Origin: Augochlora pura
Lineage: Eukaryota; Arthropoda; Insecta; Hymenoptera; Halictidae
Length of the DNA stretch: 64,000 bases
Direction of reading: 5' to 3'
Assembly: GCF_028453695.1 (NCBI RefSeq)
Contig: NC_135775.1
Location: 9,006,046-9,070,045 of the forward strand
Shown here: positions 22,809 to 34,499 of the stretch, piece by piece
Position numbering within the stretch: the first letter of the stretch is position 1
How the letters are laid out: each line of letters opens with the position of its first letter
Translations under genes and position numbers: made by a program
Notes under the pieces: generated by a model
The model's database searches: none
Told to the model about the DNA's origin: nothing
The model's input: the letters and a program-made list of their open reading frames with translations, nothing else

Positions 22809-22901
22809 CCCGGCAGCCGTTTCTGACGAGTATACTCGTCATGAAACAGAATGTTGCCATTTCTAGCGTGTCGAGTATACTTGTCAAAAATAGCTAAGTG
22901 G
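22809..22901. mobile_element. TTAA-flanked miniature element, class D (93 bp, palindrome at both ends)
   Basis: Bounded by TTAA at 22805-22808 and 22902-22905. The left half begins CCCGGCAGCCG and has the perfect 16-bp palindrome GACGAGTATACTCGTC at 22825-22840, exactly 16 nt from the end. The right half has GTCGAGTATACTTGTC at 22870-22885, also exactly 16 nt from its end. The remaining interior is under 30 bp, so almost nothing but two transposase-type ends remains. Confidence 0.75.
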
Positions 22902-22920
22902 TTAAGAAGATACGCTTTAA

Positions 22921-23163
22921 CCCCTTGCCGTACTTTGACGAGTCTGACTCGTGATTACGACTTCTAACAATAACCTGTTAATTATGAATGTTATTTCGTC
23001 CTTTTAAGTCGCAATAAAATTCTGTCTTTTTGCCACTAATATTTAAGCGCTGAAGTAATTCTAACCACACTATAAATATTAATTTTATTTCTTCTCCAAG
23101 AAATTATTCCAATCGAAAATTATTTAATCATTGTAACTGCGAAGACAAAAGTACTGCAAAAGG
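22921..23163 (-). mobile_element. TTAA-flanked miniature element, class B (copy B2)
   Basis: The 243-bp element lies between TTAA at 22917-22920 and 23164-23167. Left terminus CCCCTTGCCGTAC; right terminus inverted CCTTTTGCAGTAC. The palindrome ACGAGTC-T-GACTCGT (22938-22952) is perfect and lies 17 nt from the left end. The orientation is opposite to B1 and B3. Non-coding. Confidence 0.85.
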
Positions 23164-23180
23164 TTAACATACTTTATTAA

Positions 23181-23406
23181 CCTTTCATGCTGCGTTGATT
23201 AGCACTTATTTGTTCTTAATATTTTCCCTAATAGGAACAAACAATTTTTGTTTCTTCTGTTATTTCTATTTACGTTCATTTTTAAACTTTGAGAAAAGAA
23301 GAATTAATTTTGATTTCGTTTTCAAAGAAATTAATAATATTCATATTTAGTAGAACTTGCATGAAATCTTTGTCACGAATCTGACTCGTTATTATAGTGT
23401 AAGGGG
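23181..23406 (+). mobile_element. TTAA-flanked miniature element, class C (copy C1, left terminus deleted)
   Basis: The right end is intact: CTGACTCGTTATTATAGTGT, AAGGGG, then TTAA at 23407-23410. The left begins at CCTTTCATGCTGCG after TTAA (23177-23180), lacking the CCCCTTGCACTACGATT start of the other C copies. The left palindrome arm has one change (ACGAATC). It lies only 13 bp from B2. Confidence 0.75.
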
Positions 23407-23410
23407 TTAA

Positions 23411-25807
23411 ATTACGTATTTATTAAAAGCGTTGTATCTAAACGAAATATGACGAAAACTGAATGTATATAATATAATTACATGTCAGGCTCAAAATGTC
23501 ACTCGCAATCGACACACATTACAATTTTTATACCAATCTTATCCAGTTAAATTACTGCTTCAATTTTTTTTAAATTTTCCTTAGATTTCGAGTAGATTGA
23601 TTTTAACAGAAAATAAAAGTTTTCAGTTTCATACAAGTTTCAGTACTGTTCTGTTATTTTTCTCAAATAAAATGAAAAATTTGTACGAAAACTTAATTGG
23701 CAAACGCAGTTAAATCGTGGCAACGTTTTCACCAGATATTATAAATGCGGATCATAAAAACTACTACAAAAGCTGTGCAATTCGGTAGAGGACCGAGTTT
23801 TGCGAATATGTCGTTATTCAATATACGTTAATTGCTTGTGCGTGCAATTGTCCTGTACATTTGTCAACGTTCTATTTTTATGTATTTTTCGTGTTATTTT
23901 CGAATATCGCGGCCACGCTCGATTGAATCATTGTTTCAACAAAGTTGTTTGCAGCTCGTTGGAATATCTCTACGAAAATATTCCGGAAATACTATAAACC
24001 GTGGCTGAAGATTTCGGAGAGATCTCGAAAGAGTTAGCTTACGAAAGAAGAAAGAAATTAGAACGAAGTTTCCGCCATATAAATTGCAGATTCAGCCCGT
24101 TGATTCTACTTCATTCAGCTCGTTCCATTCAAAATGTGAAACGCCTATGTATATGACTGAAAACACGTTATCGTTTCGCTGTAATAGCACCGAGTCCCGA
24201 TGTTACCGCATGAACGGAGCATATTGAATAGTAACAAGTTCCACGTCGAACAAAAGTTGCATTTCCGAATCTGCAATTCGCGGATTCGCATTTTGCATCG
24301 CCACCGCACGAATTTCTACGGTTTCGATCGCGAAGAAGTTTACGGGGCTGGCTCCCCGAGGCGTGTTTTCCCGTTAAAATGGCGTCGCCGCCGTGGGCAG
24401 AGATCGTTAATTTACGTAAAACGTCGGGTGAAGTCTGCCTGAGCCGGACGGGATTAGCGAATCAACCTAAAGCCTGGAAACGACGGCTCGATCGCGGCTT
24501 TTGAGAGGCATCGACTGTGATGTCTTCGATTTACCAATCCCGGGCAGCATATACGTGGTGTCTCGGTTAACTGGGACACCTTTCGATGTGCCTGACATTC
24601 GAATTTACAAAAATTAGATCATTTCATCAATTAGCAAATTATACTAAATACTCGGCAAAAGACACTATACATATACAAATGTCTGTCATACAAATGTTAG
24701 TTCTATTAATTATATATGAATTATAGATTACACATCTTCACGCAAAATAAAAAAATTTCTGCGTTTCTTGAAAGAATAAAAAATTACTGAACTCACTCTA
24801 TCGATGATGTAAACCTTTACCTCGAGTATAAAATTTACAAATTCTTTCTTAGTTTATTTTTCAAAACAAAATTTTACATTAAAACGCGATCATAAAATCA
24901 CCTTCTCTCGACTATTTTTCAAAATTCATTTTTATTTCAAAGTGAATTTTACTCTGGCATCTAAAATACAAAAGAATTAAAATCCGCTTGCGATGATAAT
25001 TTCTAATTTACCAGTTTCTAGATGTTTGTTAGCTGTCAATATCTGCATTAATTTTTAATTAAAAGCAACAGTAGCGTGCTTTGTCTCTTGTTATTACTTT
25101 TACAGTTCGCTTTGGGTGTCATACACCCCGCATGACTTGTACGTCAACTTAACTAATGCGCCTGGACCAGTATTAATTAATTTTATTTTTTAGAAATTTT
25201 AAGCGGTGATATTCAACACAGAAGTGTAACGAGCTTTTTGAGACCATTTAGAACGTGTAATGAAGTCATTCCCTCCTCTGGCGAGTTGAGAATTAGCGAA
25301 TGTTTTTAGGTGTCTCTGTTTATCAAATTTTACGAGAACACCTAGCTCGGTGTTTACCGGTGTAAATGTCCTGCTGGTGATTCATGGACGGCACTGTATA
25401 TTCAGTTGACCCTGCCGATAAATCCGTTCTTCTTGTCGTGTTTGTTCAGGAGGAAACAGCCCGGCGTAGCTGGGCTGTGAACTCCTTTCTCTCCCGGGCC
25501 TCGAGCATCCGATGGACACGAATCCTCGAATATTTCGAATCGTCGTCCCTCTATATTCTATCCGGTTTGAAATGTTTGTGCGCACCATTCTGGGGGGGCT
25601 CATCGATTCGACACTACACACCGCCGCACGGATGTTTAGACTGCTGTCCGATGCTAATCGAATACGACACGGCCGCAAGTGTATCGCGAATCTTCCTTGG
25701 AAATGTTGTGTAAATACATTATTTAGCCTGGTCAAAATCAAGCTTTGAATTAAATAGAGTGTTTTGTAATCTAATGTTTAAATTAATATAATGCAGCGAT
25801 GGCTCTA
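23411..25807. other. AT-rich spacers around GC-rich blocks 24050-24560 and 25380-25720; no gene seen
   Basis: GGTGTCTCGG and GGGACACC pair as a hairpin near 24557-24580; a related GGTGTCTC motif recurs near 25309. No element boundaries could be established. A 119-codon minus-strand and a 109-codon plus-strand frame overlap at 25382-25741, and neither is recognised. Confidence 0.45.
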
Positions 25808-25811
25808 TTAA

Positions 25812-26024
25812 CCCTTAACTGGTACAATAATTATAACTTGTACTATAAATACAAGGGTGAATAAAATTTTGATTAAATCTAGTTCTAGATAAACGACCCA
25901 TCGTATTGTATTCGTAACTAGAGTATGACATAATAAAAGCATGGAAAATGAAACTTTTACTGTGACATAAAATATAAATAGAATGTTGAGACTACTCGTT
26001 GATACCTAACATACCAGTTAAGGC
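25812..26024 (+). mobile_element. TTAA-flanked miniature element, class G
   Basis: Left: TTAA (25808-25811), then CCCTTAACTGGTAC. Right: inverted GCCTTAACTGGTAT, followed by ATAT where TTAA is expected. A palindrome with 6-bp arms, CTTGTA ... TACAAG (25837-25855), lies 25 nt inside the left end, further in than in other classes. 213 bp, non-coding. Confidence 0.7.
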
Positions 26025-27501
26025 ATATATGTATAAATTGAACAAAATCCGATAGTACATTATCACGAGTATATTACGTGCATCAGAGTGTAAAAATGTA
26101 CGCACGCAAAAATGTAGTCCATAGATCAAAATTGATGACACAAATTGTTTTGTGTAAATTATTCACGGTAAAATTGTTCGTTGGAACACCTGGAAAATGG
26201 TTCGCGAGTGTATAAGAAATAATATAGACGCTCGTTTAATATCTCGTCGTGAATCTTAACAAACGTCGACGAGGAGGTCGATAAAATCGAAGCAACCCCG
26301 GCTTCAGACTTTGTCACGTCGTTTCAGCCCCCTCACCACTTAACGTCAGCGTTCATTTGTCGGCGACGAGTGGCAGCGTCGACTTAACGACCGATCAAAG
26401 TTACATCAGGTTTGCTTGACTGGAATCTTGACCGAGAAATTTCACTTTGTTGGTCGGCCCTGTGTACGTGTTACTTCGCTGACAGGGTCGAATCAAAGGG
26501 TCTTAATTCGGACGTCGATCAGAATCCTGAGAACGACTACTATTTTGTCAAATTGATTGACATTAGTACAGCAACACGATTAATTACATATCATATTATT
26601 ACATTCAATTACATTCTGATGTCTTAACATATTAAATTATAAAATCCTCCCATCGGCAATTGATTCGCTTAAAAATAATAGCACGCGAAAGAACGTGTTC
26701 CGAATGAGATTTTTCCAATTCTCGAAACGTATACGCGCCATAATTGCATAAAGATCCGGAATCTAGTTGCATAATATGTTTTCGATATTATCGATTGTAT
26801 GCTAAATTGTTATTGCTATTGTAACGCCAGCCACGCAAATTCTCGCAATGAATGTATTAATCCAGCAGCGCAAACAACAATACCATTAACTCACCGATGT
26901 AATTAGCTATTGCTATGACAAATTCGTCATCAGTAAACACAAACATTAGGGCGCGCGATTGCTGCGAGTAATTATTAATCAGCTTCATAAAGCAAAGTAA
27001 GATATAAATTCAATATTTTACCAATCAGAGCTTTTTTGATAGTTACATTCTTTTCATGTGATAATCTCGATCGAAATTATCAGGTTATATTATTGACTGT
27101 GATTTGTAGACGACGAAAATTTCTAGTCCCGTTCAATAATGCAATATAAAGTTTTTAACTGTAACTAATAGATTTATAAAAATTGTAATGCCGTTCGTAA
27201 TGAATGAAACGATCCACAGAACATATAATGCATTCAGTACTTGTGAAAAGTGTTCCAAATTGATGAAAATAAAATGGACGAGTCCTGAAAAAGTTTAACG
27301 CTATCTCTACAAAGTACGGAAAGTTACTGACGCATATTACTTTATAAAAATGACAATATTGAATCTGCTAGGAGTTTTCGTCACTTTGATTATAATATAC
27401 AATCGAATTAAAATATCCATTCAATAATCTCTTGACAATTATAACAATTAAAAAAAAAAATATGATGCCGGTCTTTTTAAACAATACAGCAGGCTTAGAG
27501 T
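26025..27501. other. AT-rich spacer with a GC-richer block near 26260-26530; nothing recognised
   Basis: No repeat termini or credible frames were found. A 71-codon frame at 26412-26627 has no recognisable features. Confidence 0.5.
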
Positions 27502-27505
27502 TTAA

Positions 27506-27746
27506 CCCTTTGCACTCGAGCGGCGACTCTGCGGCGCCATTAAAATTGTTACAACACGTTCCAAAATTATTTTTATAAATATCACCGAAGCATAGATTGA
27601 AAAAATTGTTGAAAGTGTAACCGTTATATAAGTCACGAGACTCAATTTCACACGCATTGAATAAATTTTGTTATATAAAATGGAAGTACTAAAAGCCTGA
27701 AAAACTATTTTAGATTTGCAGTTGAAACGGCTTCGAGTGCAAAGGG
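27506..27746 (+). mobile_element. TTAA-flanked miniature element, class A (copy A3)
   Basis: The 241-bp element lies between TTAA at 27502-27505 and 27747-27750. Termini CCCTTTGCACTCGAG and inverted CCCTTTGCACTCGAA match almost perfectly. GGCGACTC-T-GCGGCGCC at 27522-27538 (offset 16) pairs at 6 of 8 positions. Interior and right end match A1, A5 and A6. Non-coding. Confidence 0.88.
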
Positions 27747-27750
27747 TTAA

Positions 27751-28060
27751 TATGTCACGTGTACTGTGTCAACGATGCAGCAACTCTAATGTTGCACAAA
27801 GATCCGCAGTCAGGTAGTTATGAAGTCCGCGATCAGATTCCACACGGTCATAAAACAAACTTCGAAAGTTGTCGTGGAGTAATAACAGGCGTTTCCGAGC
27901 ATACAATAGGCTCCCATTCATCACGAATTCCTATAACGCATCAAAAATGTTGCGACCCCAGTTTTCATGAAACACGATTTCACGTACAACACGCTCCACA
28001 ATAAAATAAAAAGATACAAGTAAAACGAAGAGCTGTATGAACAAGGATTAACAATACACA
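27751..28060. other. spacer between A3 and E1; nothing recognised
   Basis: An 81-codon plus-strand frame (27759-28004) shows no recognisable motif and starts at the edge of a transposon, so it is not called a gene. Confidence 0.45.
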
Positions 28061-28064
28061 TTAA

Positions 28065-28275
28065 CCAGTTAACTGTGGCGATCATTGCTTGCATTTCACA
28101 AAATAGATACTACAAAATAGGTTTATGTTATTTTATCGGAACATTATAAACAGATATTCAATAGTAAAAACATAGAAATTCAATAGCATAAACTTAACAT
28201 AATTATATAATTTTTGTTAATTTCGGGCTACGACTCACAGAGAAAAACGTAAATCTCGACGCCGGCGTCAACGTG
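28065..28275. mobile_element. TTAA-flanked miniature element, class E (copy E1)
   Basis: The 211-bp element lies between TTAA at 28061-28064 and 28276-28279. The right terminus inverted reads CACGTTGACGCCGGCGTC; the left reads CCAGTTAACTGTGGCGATC, a looser match. A perfect 12-bp palindrome GACGCCGGCGTC (28258-28269) lies 6 nt from the right end, closer in than in other classes. Confidence 0.6.
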
Positions 28276-28279
28276 TTAA

Positions 28280-29247
28280 TAAAGACAGCTTATCTCGTCG
28301 ATTGGCATTACTCGCAGATAAATGAACGAAGTACTATCGCGCTGCATGGCACAATGTAACATATATGTTAAAAAACCCCTGGCACTGAAACGGTTAAAAG
28401 ATCTTTTCAAGATCACGTCACATTAAATAAAGATCGTAAACATTCGCGAGAACTATGCACCGATCCGTAGAAAACCGCCCGACAATCAGCCGGGCTCGAA
28501 AAGCTCCTTTGTCGCGTGTCCGAAAATGGTAACTCGTCACAAGTCGCGCGACTCGCAACGCGTCCGACGCACACTCGGACCGTCGCGCCGCGTCGTCGAT
28601 GCGGACGACGTCGTCGACAGCGCGACGTTACGTTAAACGTGGAACTGCGACTGCAACTGCGACCTACGAAGCCCCGCGTAATTCACATGGACGTTAACTC
28701 TCTCTCTCTGTCTCTCTCTCCGTTTGGCCCCGGTGCGTTGGCGACCGTGTAACGTTTGAACAACAGCGAGGGAAACGGTCGTGATGCAAAATGATTCGCT
28801 CGTTAGTGTAACGCGGGGCCAAAGCCAAGGATATCCGTAATATTTGAATGGGTCGACGGCGATGGCGGCGATCTCGTTACCGCGAGATTACTGCCAATAT
28901 TACGAATGTCCACATTACCGTAACGCTCTCACGGCTCGCTCTCTCTGATTCGGTCTTACTAATTGTTACGCGTGACGCAATTCTACGCGCTGTGTTCCGC
29001 ATGCAGTTGCCAGCTTGCGGTAGAATCCTGGGAGATTACCGTAAACCCTGGACAGTTAGCCCCCCCCCCCCCCCCCCCCCCCCCACCCTCTTCTCCGACC
29101 CCCTCTGGCACGCCTTGTTTCAACACCGATCATTCGATGCAATTATACACGGCCATTCTCAATTCCACCTTTCCCCATTTACCTTCCCCCTACTTCCCGC
29201 TATCGACACAATCATTCTCCGTTTTACTCAATTTCCCGTCGGCGATA
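28280..29247. other. GC-rich island 28440-29220 with CT and poly-C tracts; no gene seen
   Basis: Contains a GACGACGTCGTC palindrome, short GCGACTGCAACT-type repeats, a CT-rich stretch near 28698-28722 and a 25-bp poly-C run. The 175-codon frame at 28848-29375 includes the poly-C run as polyproline and continues into transposon B3, so it is rejected. Confidence 0.5.
29060..29084. repeat. poly-C tract, 25 bp
   Basis: An uninterrupted C run; the length is likely approximate. Confidence 0.9.
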
Positions 29248-29251
29248 TTAA

Positions 29252-29469
29252 CCCCTTGCCGTACCATTTTCTTCATGATGGTTACAATAGTAAGCACCTT
29301 TTCGATTGCAATAATTTCTTAGAAGTAAAAGTAAATTTATATTTATTCTATGTCTATATTTACTGGAACGATTGAATGTTGATTACAAGAGGACAACATT
29401 TTATAATAACTTAAGAGAACGGAATAACAGTTTTTAACAATATCTGACTCGTTAAAGTACGGCAAGGGG
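29252..29469 (+). mobile_element. TTAA-flanked miniature element, class B (copy B3)
   Basis: The 218-bp element lies between TTAA at 29248-29251 and 29470-29473. Termini CCCCTTGCCGTACCATTTTC and inverted CCCCTTGCCGTACTTTAACG are identical over the first 13 bases. Near the right end CTGACTCGT keeps one palindrome arm. The interior TTTCTTAGAAG motif is as in B1, B4 and B5. Confidence 0.88.
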
Positions 29470-29473
29470 TTAA

Positions 29474-29986
29474 TCTTTTCCCTTCCGCGATTGCCGATCT
29501 CTTTTGCCCCATCTGTATTCAAAACTCATGTCTGAAGTTCATACACGTAATTTGCGATTCGTTTTCCTCTATTTTCCTCTCCATTTTTCTCGCCTAATTA
29601 TGCTTTTTTATATTTTTTAATAACGATAATGTTTAGTCTCCGACTCTTACAGAGAATTTTATAATACCGAGTACACGAGACAGTGATAGAATTATAGGAT
29701 AGTAATAACAATGAGATAATAATGCATGGATATAGAATGAAAAAATCGGTACTAATATAAGAACTAGGTAGCAAGGGTAGCAGTAATATCAATAACATTA
29801 ACAATAATAACAAGAATAATAAGAATAAGATCAAGAATTAAGGGTCGTTGATTACTATCAATAATAATAACAAGAATAAGATCAAGAATTAAGGGCGGTT
29901 AAGAATAATAGTGATGGTAGAGTATTGAAATAAAGTTGAAAGAGTTACAATTGTTACTTTGAGTCTACGTACTGTTATTATGACAT
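29474..29986. other. AT-rich and AAT/AAG-rich simple DNA up to the assembly gap
   Basis: The last 190 bp before the gap are AATAAC/AAGAAT-rich, with a 40-50-bp unit ending CAAGAATTAAGGG repeated twice at 29801-29900. Low complexity here probably caused the gap. Confidence 0.7.
29801..29900. repeat. two-copy imperfect tandem repeat beside the gap
   Basis: Both units run AATAATAACAAGAATAA, then AGATCAAGAATTAAGGG; the first has an extra AATAAG insertion. Confidence 0.8.
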
Positions 29987-30086
29987 NNNNNNNNNNNNNN
30001 NNNNNNNNNNNNNNNNNNNNNNNNNNNNNNNNNNNNNNNNNNNNNNNNNNNNNNNNNNNNNNNNNNNNNNNNNNNNNNNNNNNNNN
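29987..30086. other. assembly gap (100 N)
   Basis: Exactly 100 N, a conventional placeholder for a gap of unknown size. Linkage of the two sides is by scaffolding only. Confidence 0.98.
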
Positions 30087-33000
30087 TAAAGAAACTACTT
30101 CACCGTTTAATTCTTGCTTCTATAAGTTAATTTATTAGAAAGTAGAATGACGTGAAGATCCTGGCAATGTTAACGCTGAATTATTGGTATGGAGATACGC
30201 GCAGTAGGACAGAAATCCACAGAGCAGGAACGTTTGCGCGGAACGTTCTCCGCCCGCGTTCTTCTTATTTCGATCGTAATTCTGTCGGTCCTCCGAGCGT
30301 GAAACTGAAAAGTTCGACTGTACGAGGGTGTCGTTCGATTCGATTTCAATGCATTCGGATCTGTCAGGGGTTAGGGAAGAGAACCGAAGGTCAACCGCCG
30401 TGACGCGACGCCGAGCGTCACTTTGACACGACCAACAGGTGCCGTGACAACAGGATTTTTTTCCTTCCCTCGATTTTTATCGCGCGATTTCGAGGATGTT
30501 CACCACTTCGGTATTTACTTTTCGCCACCGTGTGATAAGATTCCTTTCCAGGCTCTCTCAAAAACGTGCGAAACATGCTTTTCTTCCGGGCCCTTTTTTC
30601 GGAAAAATATGGAATCGATCCTTTCACTGTAAAGTTTTTTAGCTTCGACTTTATGCAAGTTTTCCTTTTATTATACACTTCGTATTGCACCCAAATTTTC
30701 TATTACAGCAAACGATACCGTAAATTAACTGATTGAATATAATTTATAGAATAAAATAAAAAAAATTAACTAGGTTCCTAATTACCTTGCCTAATGAAAC
30801 AAATTTTTTTTAGAATATTGGGAGGGTTGATGATCGTAATATTAGGGATTAAAGAATACGTATCAAGCCTTGGCGCATTTGAAATGACACAATTCGCCAT
30901 ATTATTTTAAATAATAAATATTATAACAAATAATAAGTATTAGTCTTTTAACTTATAATTTTAAAAGGATTTATGGTAAATTCTCTTCAGGATGAAATTT
31001 TTCCTGAGAGTTTTGTTTAAAGTAAATTACTGTAAAGATTTCTTAAAACAAAATACGAAACGAATTATTTTAAATATTTATGTCACATTTCCACTTTAAA
31101 TAATATTTGTGCCGTTACACACAATGTGACGATGATTATTAAACTGTATTTCATGTGTCTATAGTAAAGATAAATGAAGAGTATACGAAACAGTAAAAGC
31201 ATTCGCAGTCCATTTTTCGAACTAACAATTAAGTACATTCTTACTTTGAAAATCATATCGCAGGTGATAAGCATGTATTAAGATTATTGTTTATTCTAAG
31301 ATGATTCTCTAAACCGTAAAAAAAAACAATGGAACGCGTCTAATAGATTAAATCTATGATCAATTCCCCACGATGAAATACTTTCAACCCTTCCGGAGGG
31401 CTAGTGTTCAGCCGTGAAAGCCTCTTAAAATTTCATTGCGCACACTTTTCCGCGTGCCGCGGTATTCACGCTCGTTCGTTCGCCTTCCAGTGGTCTCTTT
31501 TGTTCCATTTTCCCATCCGACGGGGGAACGGCTCGCATTCGCCGGGATTACGTACCGCGAAACTGCCCCTTATACGACTCCGCCGGCGGGGGTGGCGTTC
31601 ATGGTGTGTTACGGCCGCCTCCTTAGCGATGGTGGAACTGGTTCGGTAATCCGGTTACAAAACCGTAGCTCGATCTTCGCGGATAAATGGATTTGCAAGG
31701 AAATTAAGTGCACGGCGGTCTTGCGCGGCCCGTTCCGCGTTGTTCCGAAGTTTCGCCGATTTTGGGACCGGCGGAAAGGACTGATAAGACGCGTTATTGG
31801 TAATCTTAAAAGACGGGGTTCTAGCCTGTCGCGGAACGATGATTCAGAACCGAGAACTTCGAACAGTTACTTGCTAGTTTCATGGTGAAGAGCTATTGAA
31901 TCGTCAAGTAGTTCAAATATTTATTTTTATGTTTATCGATTTGATAGGAAATTATCTATTTTCTTAGAGTATACTTAATTATATAACGTAATATAATAAA
32001 ATGTAATACATTTTCTAAGATACGTTGTCTAATACATATTAAAGAAATCAAGCGACGTCAATCACCTTCCATTTATTATCTTCATCTCTATATCAAAAAT
32101 TAGTCCTCGAAAAAAATCCTCGAAAATGTACTTTGCTTGAATATCATTTATTCATAATTACGTAAATGAAAATTTTCCATTCATTGATATCAGGTGGTAG
32201 TTCTAAATTTCTTCAGTTTTTAATAACATTCAGGAATTTCTGCCATTAGCTCTCGAATAAAACGAATACGTTTTACATAAATGTAGAAAAGCAATCGAGT
32301 CTGAAACTTTACGATCTCAAATTCCTACATAGTACAATTTGCTTCGACTACGAGATCTGCTTGCGAATGTATTTCCGGCTTTCGAGGATATAAAATATTT
32401 TATCTGAAACGTCCGCGAAATATATATTATATACATATATATATATATGTTCTTATAAGAAAAAATTTCAAAGGGGCTATAATTCCTTTATAATCGTGAG
32501 CGTCGGGTTAAAATTCAGTTCCTATGCAGCAAGTCCGACCTGTAACAGTATCGGGCGCTCTAATTTGCATGTTCTCGTTCTTTCATGTTCCCGGCGAGCG
32601 TCCGTGGTTTTACACGTGATCGAAAATCGATACCGAGCCACGATTGTCCCGCAATTTGGTATCGCAGCGCGGAAAGTATGCATAATTGCTACTTCCGATC
32701 GCGGCGCACGCGAACCTCTTTTGCCGCATTATATTTCAATTAATGCCGTTTCTTCGGAGTGTCTCTCTTTTCCATCCCTAATCGATCGTTCTTGCGCCAC
32801 TCGAACTGCAATTAATACAATTTGTCGATAGAGACGAGACGTAAATCGGTAACGACCACTTTAAAAAGCTGACTTTTCAATTATTAACGATCCGGCGCAC
32901 GGCAATTATGTCGCGAGAAATTCCTGATCGAGATGCGGTCAATGACGAGTCGTATCCTCGTTTGGAAAAATCAAGGGAATGTCCTTTTGTGTTAACGAAC

Positions 33001-33098
33001 TTGACCTGTCTGACGGCGTTAGCTGATTAACAATAAACGTATCGAACGCTAAAAATGACTGGTTTTGTATCAGCTTATAGAAATTGTAAGATTGCAAT
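30087..33098. other. AT-rich DNA with GC-rich blocks 30150-30460, 31390-31880 and 32480-33000; no gene seen
   Basis: An AT-repeat lies at about 32427-32450. Frames of up to 150 codons (31436-31888) are confined to the GC-rich blocks and unrecognised. No transposon termini were found. Confidence 0.45.
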
Positions 33099-33510
33099 TA
33101 TTTAAACTTTGTGTTCCCTTTATTACAATATATGTTTGGATAAAGAAGTTTAGTTAATTATTTTCCATAAAAGTGTCATTGCCATTTCAGTAAACCTATA
33201 ATAGAAAATTGAAAATCTGTCGTTATTTAAACTCAGTGCACCCTTTATTATAATATATGCTTAAATAAAGAAGTTTAGTAAATCATTTTCTATAAAAGTG
33301 TCACTGCCATTTCAGTAAATCTATAATAGAAGATTGAAAATCGGTCGTTATTTAAACTCAGTGCACCCTTTATTATAAGATATGCTTGAATAGAGAAGTT
33401 TAGTTAATTATTTTCCATAAAAGCGTCATTACCATCTCATTAAACCTAAAATAGAAAAATAAAACATAACGTTGACTAAACCTAAAATAGAAAATTGAAA
33501 ACCGGTCGTT
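33099..33510 (+). repeat. tandem repeat, 125-bp period, about 3.3 copies
   Basis: Units begin TTTAAACTTTGTG at 33101, TTTAAACTCAGTGC at 33226 and again at 33351, exactly 125 bp apart. Each runs through ATTATAATATATGCTT, AAGAAGTTTAG, a CCATTTCAGTAAA segment and GAAAATCGGTCG. A rearranged partial unit ends near 33510. Related single-copy DNA occurs at 16400-16478. The period is not a protein repeat, and stops occur in all frames. Confidence 0.9.
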
Positions 33511-34063
33511 TTACCGACGACGGTAAGTTTATTGACAAAAGGAGTTGGTGCTTGGAGATACGGATATGCATACATGTGAATCACTTAGCATTTCCGTGAT
33601 ATATTAACTTAATTCCTTTCAGAAGACAACTTTCACGCATACCGAACTAGAAACTCATATGCCCGTTTAATCCTGATGCATTATTGACTCAACTATTCTC
33701 GAACTATCCCCTAAACTATGATAAACTGGGTCGAGGCTGAGATTGCTTCAAGGAAATTACAAGAAATTACATTAATGTTTACCAATAATTAAATTACCGC
33801 GTCAAAGAAAAGCATCGCTGCCTTTTGAATAAAACTACGGAGCAAGAAACCTCCATTAAAGAAACCTCCATTAAAGGAACCTCCCCCAGTGAAGTAAAAA
33901 GGGATTGTCCTATGCTTCTCATATTCATCCTGAACAATACTTCCTGGCGAACTTTTACTTTATAAGAGATACTTTTACATTGAATTCGTTTTTCCTTCCA
34001 CTGAAAAGTAAGTGCATGGTATGCTGTTATTCAATTTCTTTGCGGACGCGTTCATTTTTATAA
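33511..34063. other. AT-rich spacer; nothing recognised
   Basis: Includes short CCTCCATTAAAG repeats near 33850-33890 and a CGGTAAGTTT donor-like motif at about 33522. No frames worth calling. Confidence 0.45.
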
Positions 34064-34495
34064 TTAACCTGTTAATTAGGTGTTTTATAATTGACGTGAT
34101 AATAGTTTGTTACGAATGAACGTTGTTTTGTTCCTTTAAGTTCGACTAGAATTCTGTTCCTTCGCCGTTAGTATTTAAATATTAAGATCTTTCGCTAGGT
34201 AGAGACACCGTTACTTTATGATTCGGATAAGTAAATAAAATATATAATTGGGTATATAATAAATATTGTATTATATTTCTCTGCGTTTTAATAATTAGTC
34301 TACATGGAAAGCTTAAAAGAAATCTACTACACGAAGCCATTTACATAATTGTATACAGCAAAGATGACTTGGAGGTTAAATGTCTAATTAATTAAGACAC
34401 ACGGTATATAAAAATTTTATTTTTCTTCTAAGAAATTATTACAATCGACAAAATTCTAGTCATTATAATCGCAAAGAAAGTAGTACGGTAATAGG
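34064..34495 (-). mobile_element. class B miniature element (copy B4) with internal insertion, left end lost
   Basis: The right end, TAGTACGGTAATAGG before TTAA (34496-34499), and the TTCTAAGAAATTATTACAAT motif match class B. The left part (AACCTGTTAATTAGG, then AGAATTCTGTTCCTTCGCC) matches the interior of B2 in the same orientation. Between about 34197 and 34380 is roughly 190 bp absent from B2, apparently a later insertion. The left terminus and palindrome are gone. Confidence 0.55.
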
Positions 34496-34499
34496 TTAA

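Noticed and set aside
28848..29375. 175-codon plus-strand frame
   Set aside because: Reads through the poly-C run as polyproline and continues into transposon B3.
33099..33510. CRISPR-like array
   Set aside because: Units are 125 bp and diverge evenly along their length with no spacer structure; the genome is eukaryotic.
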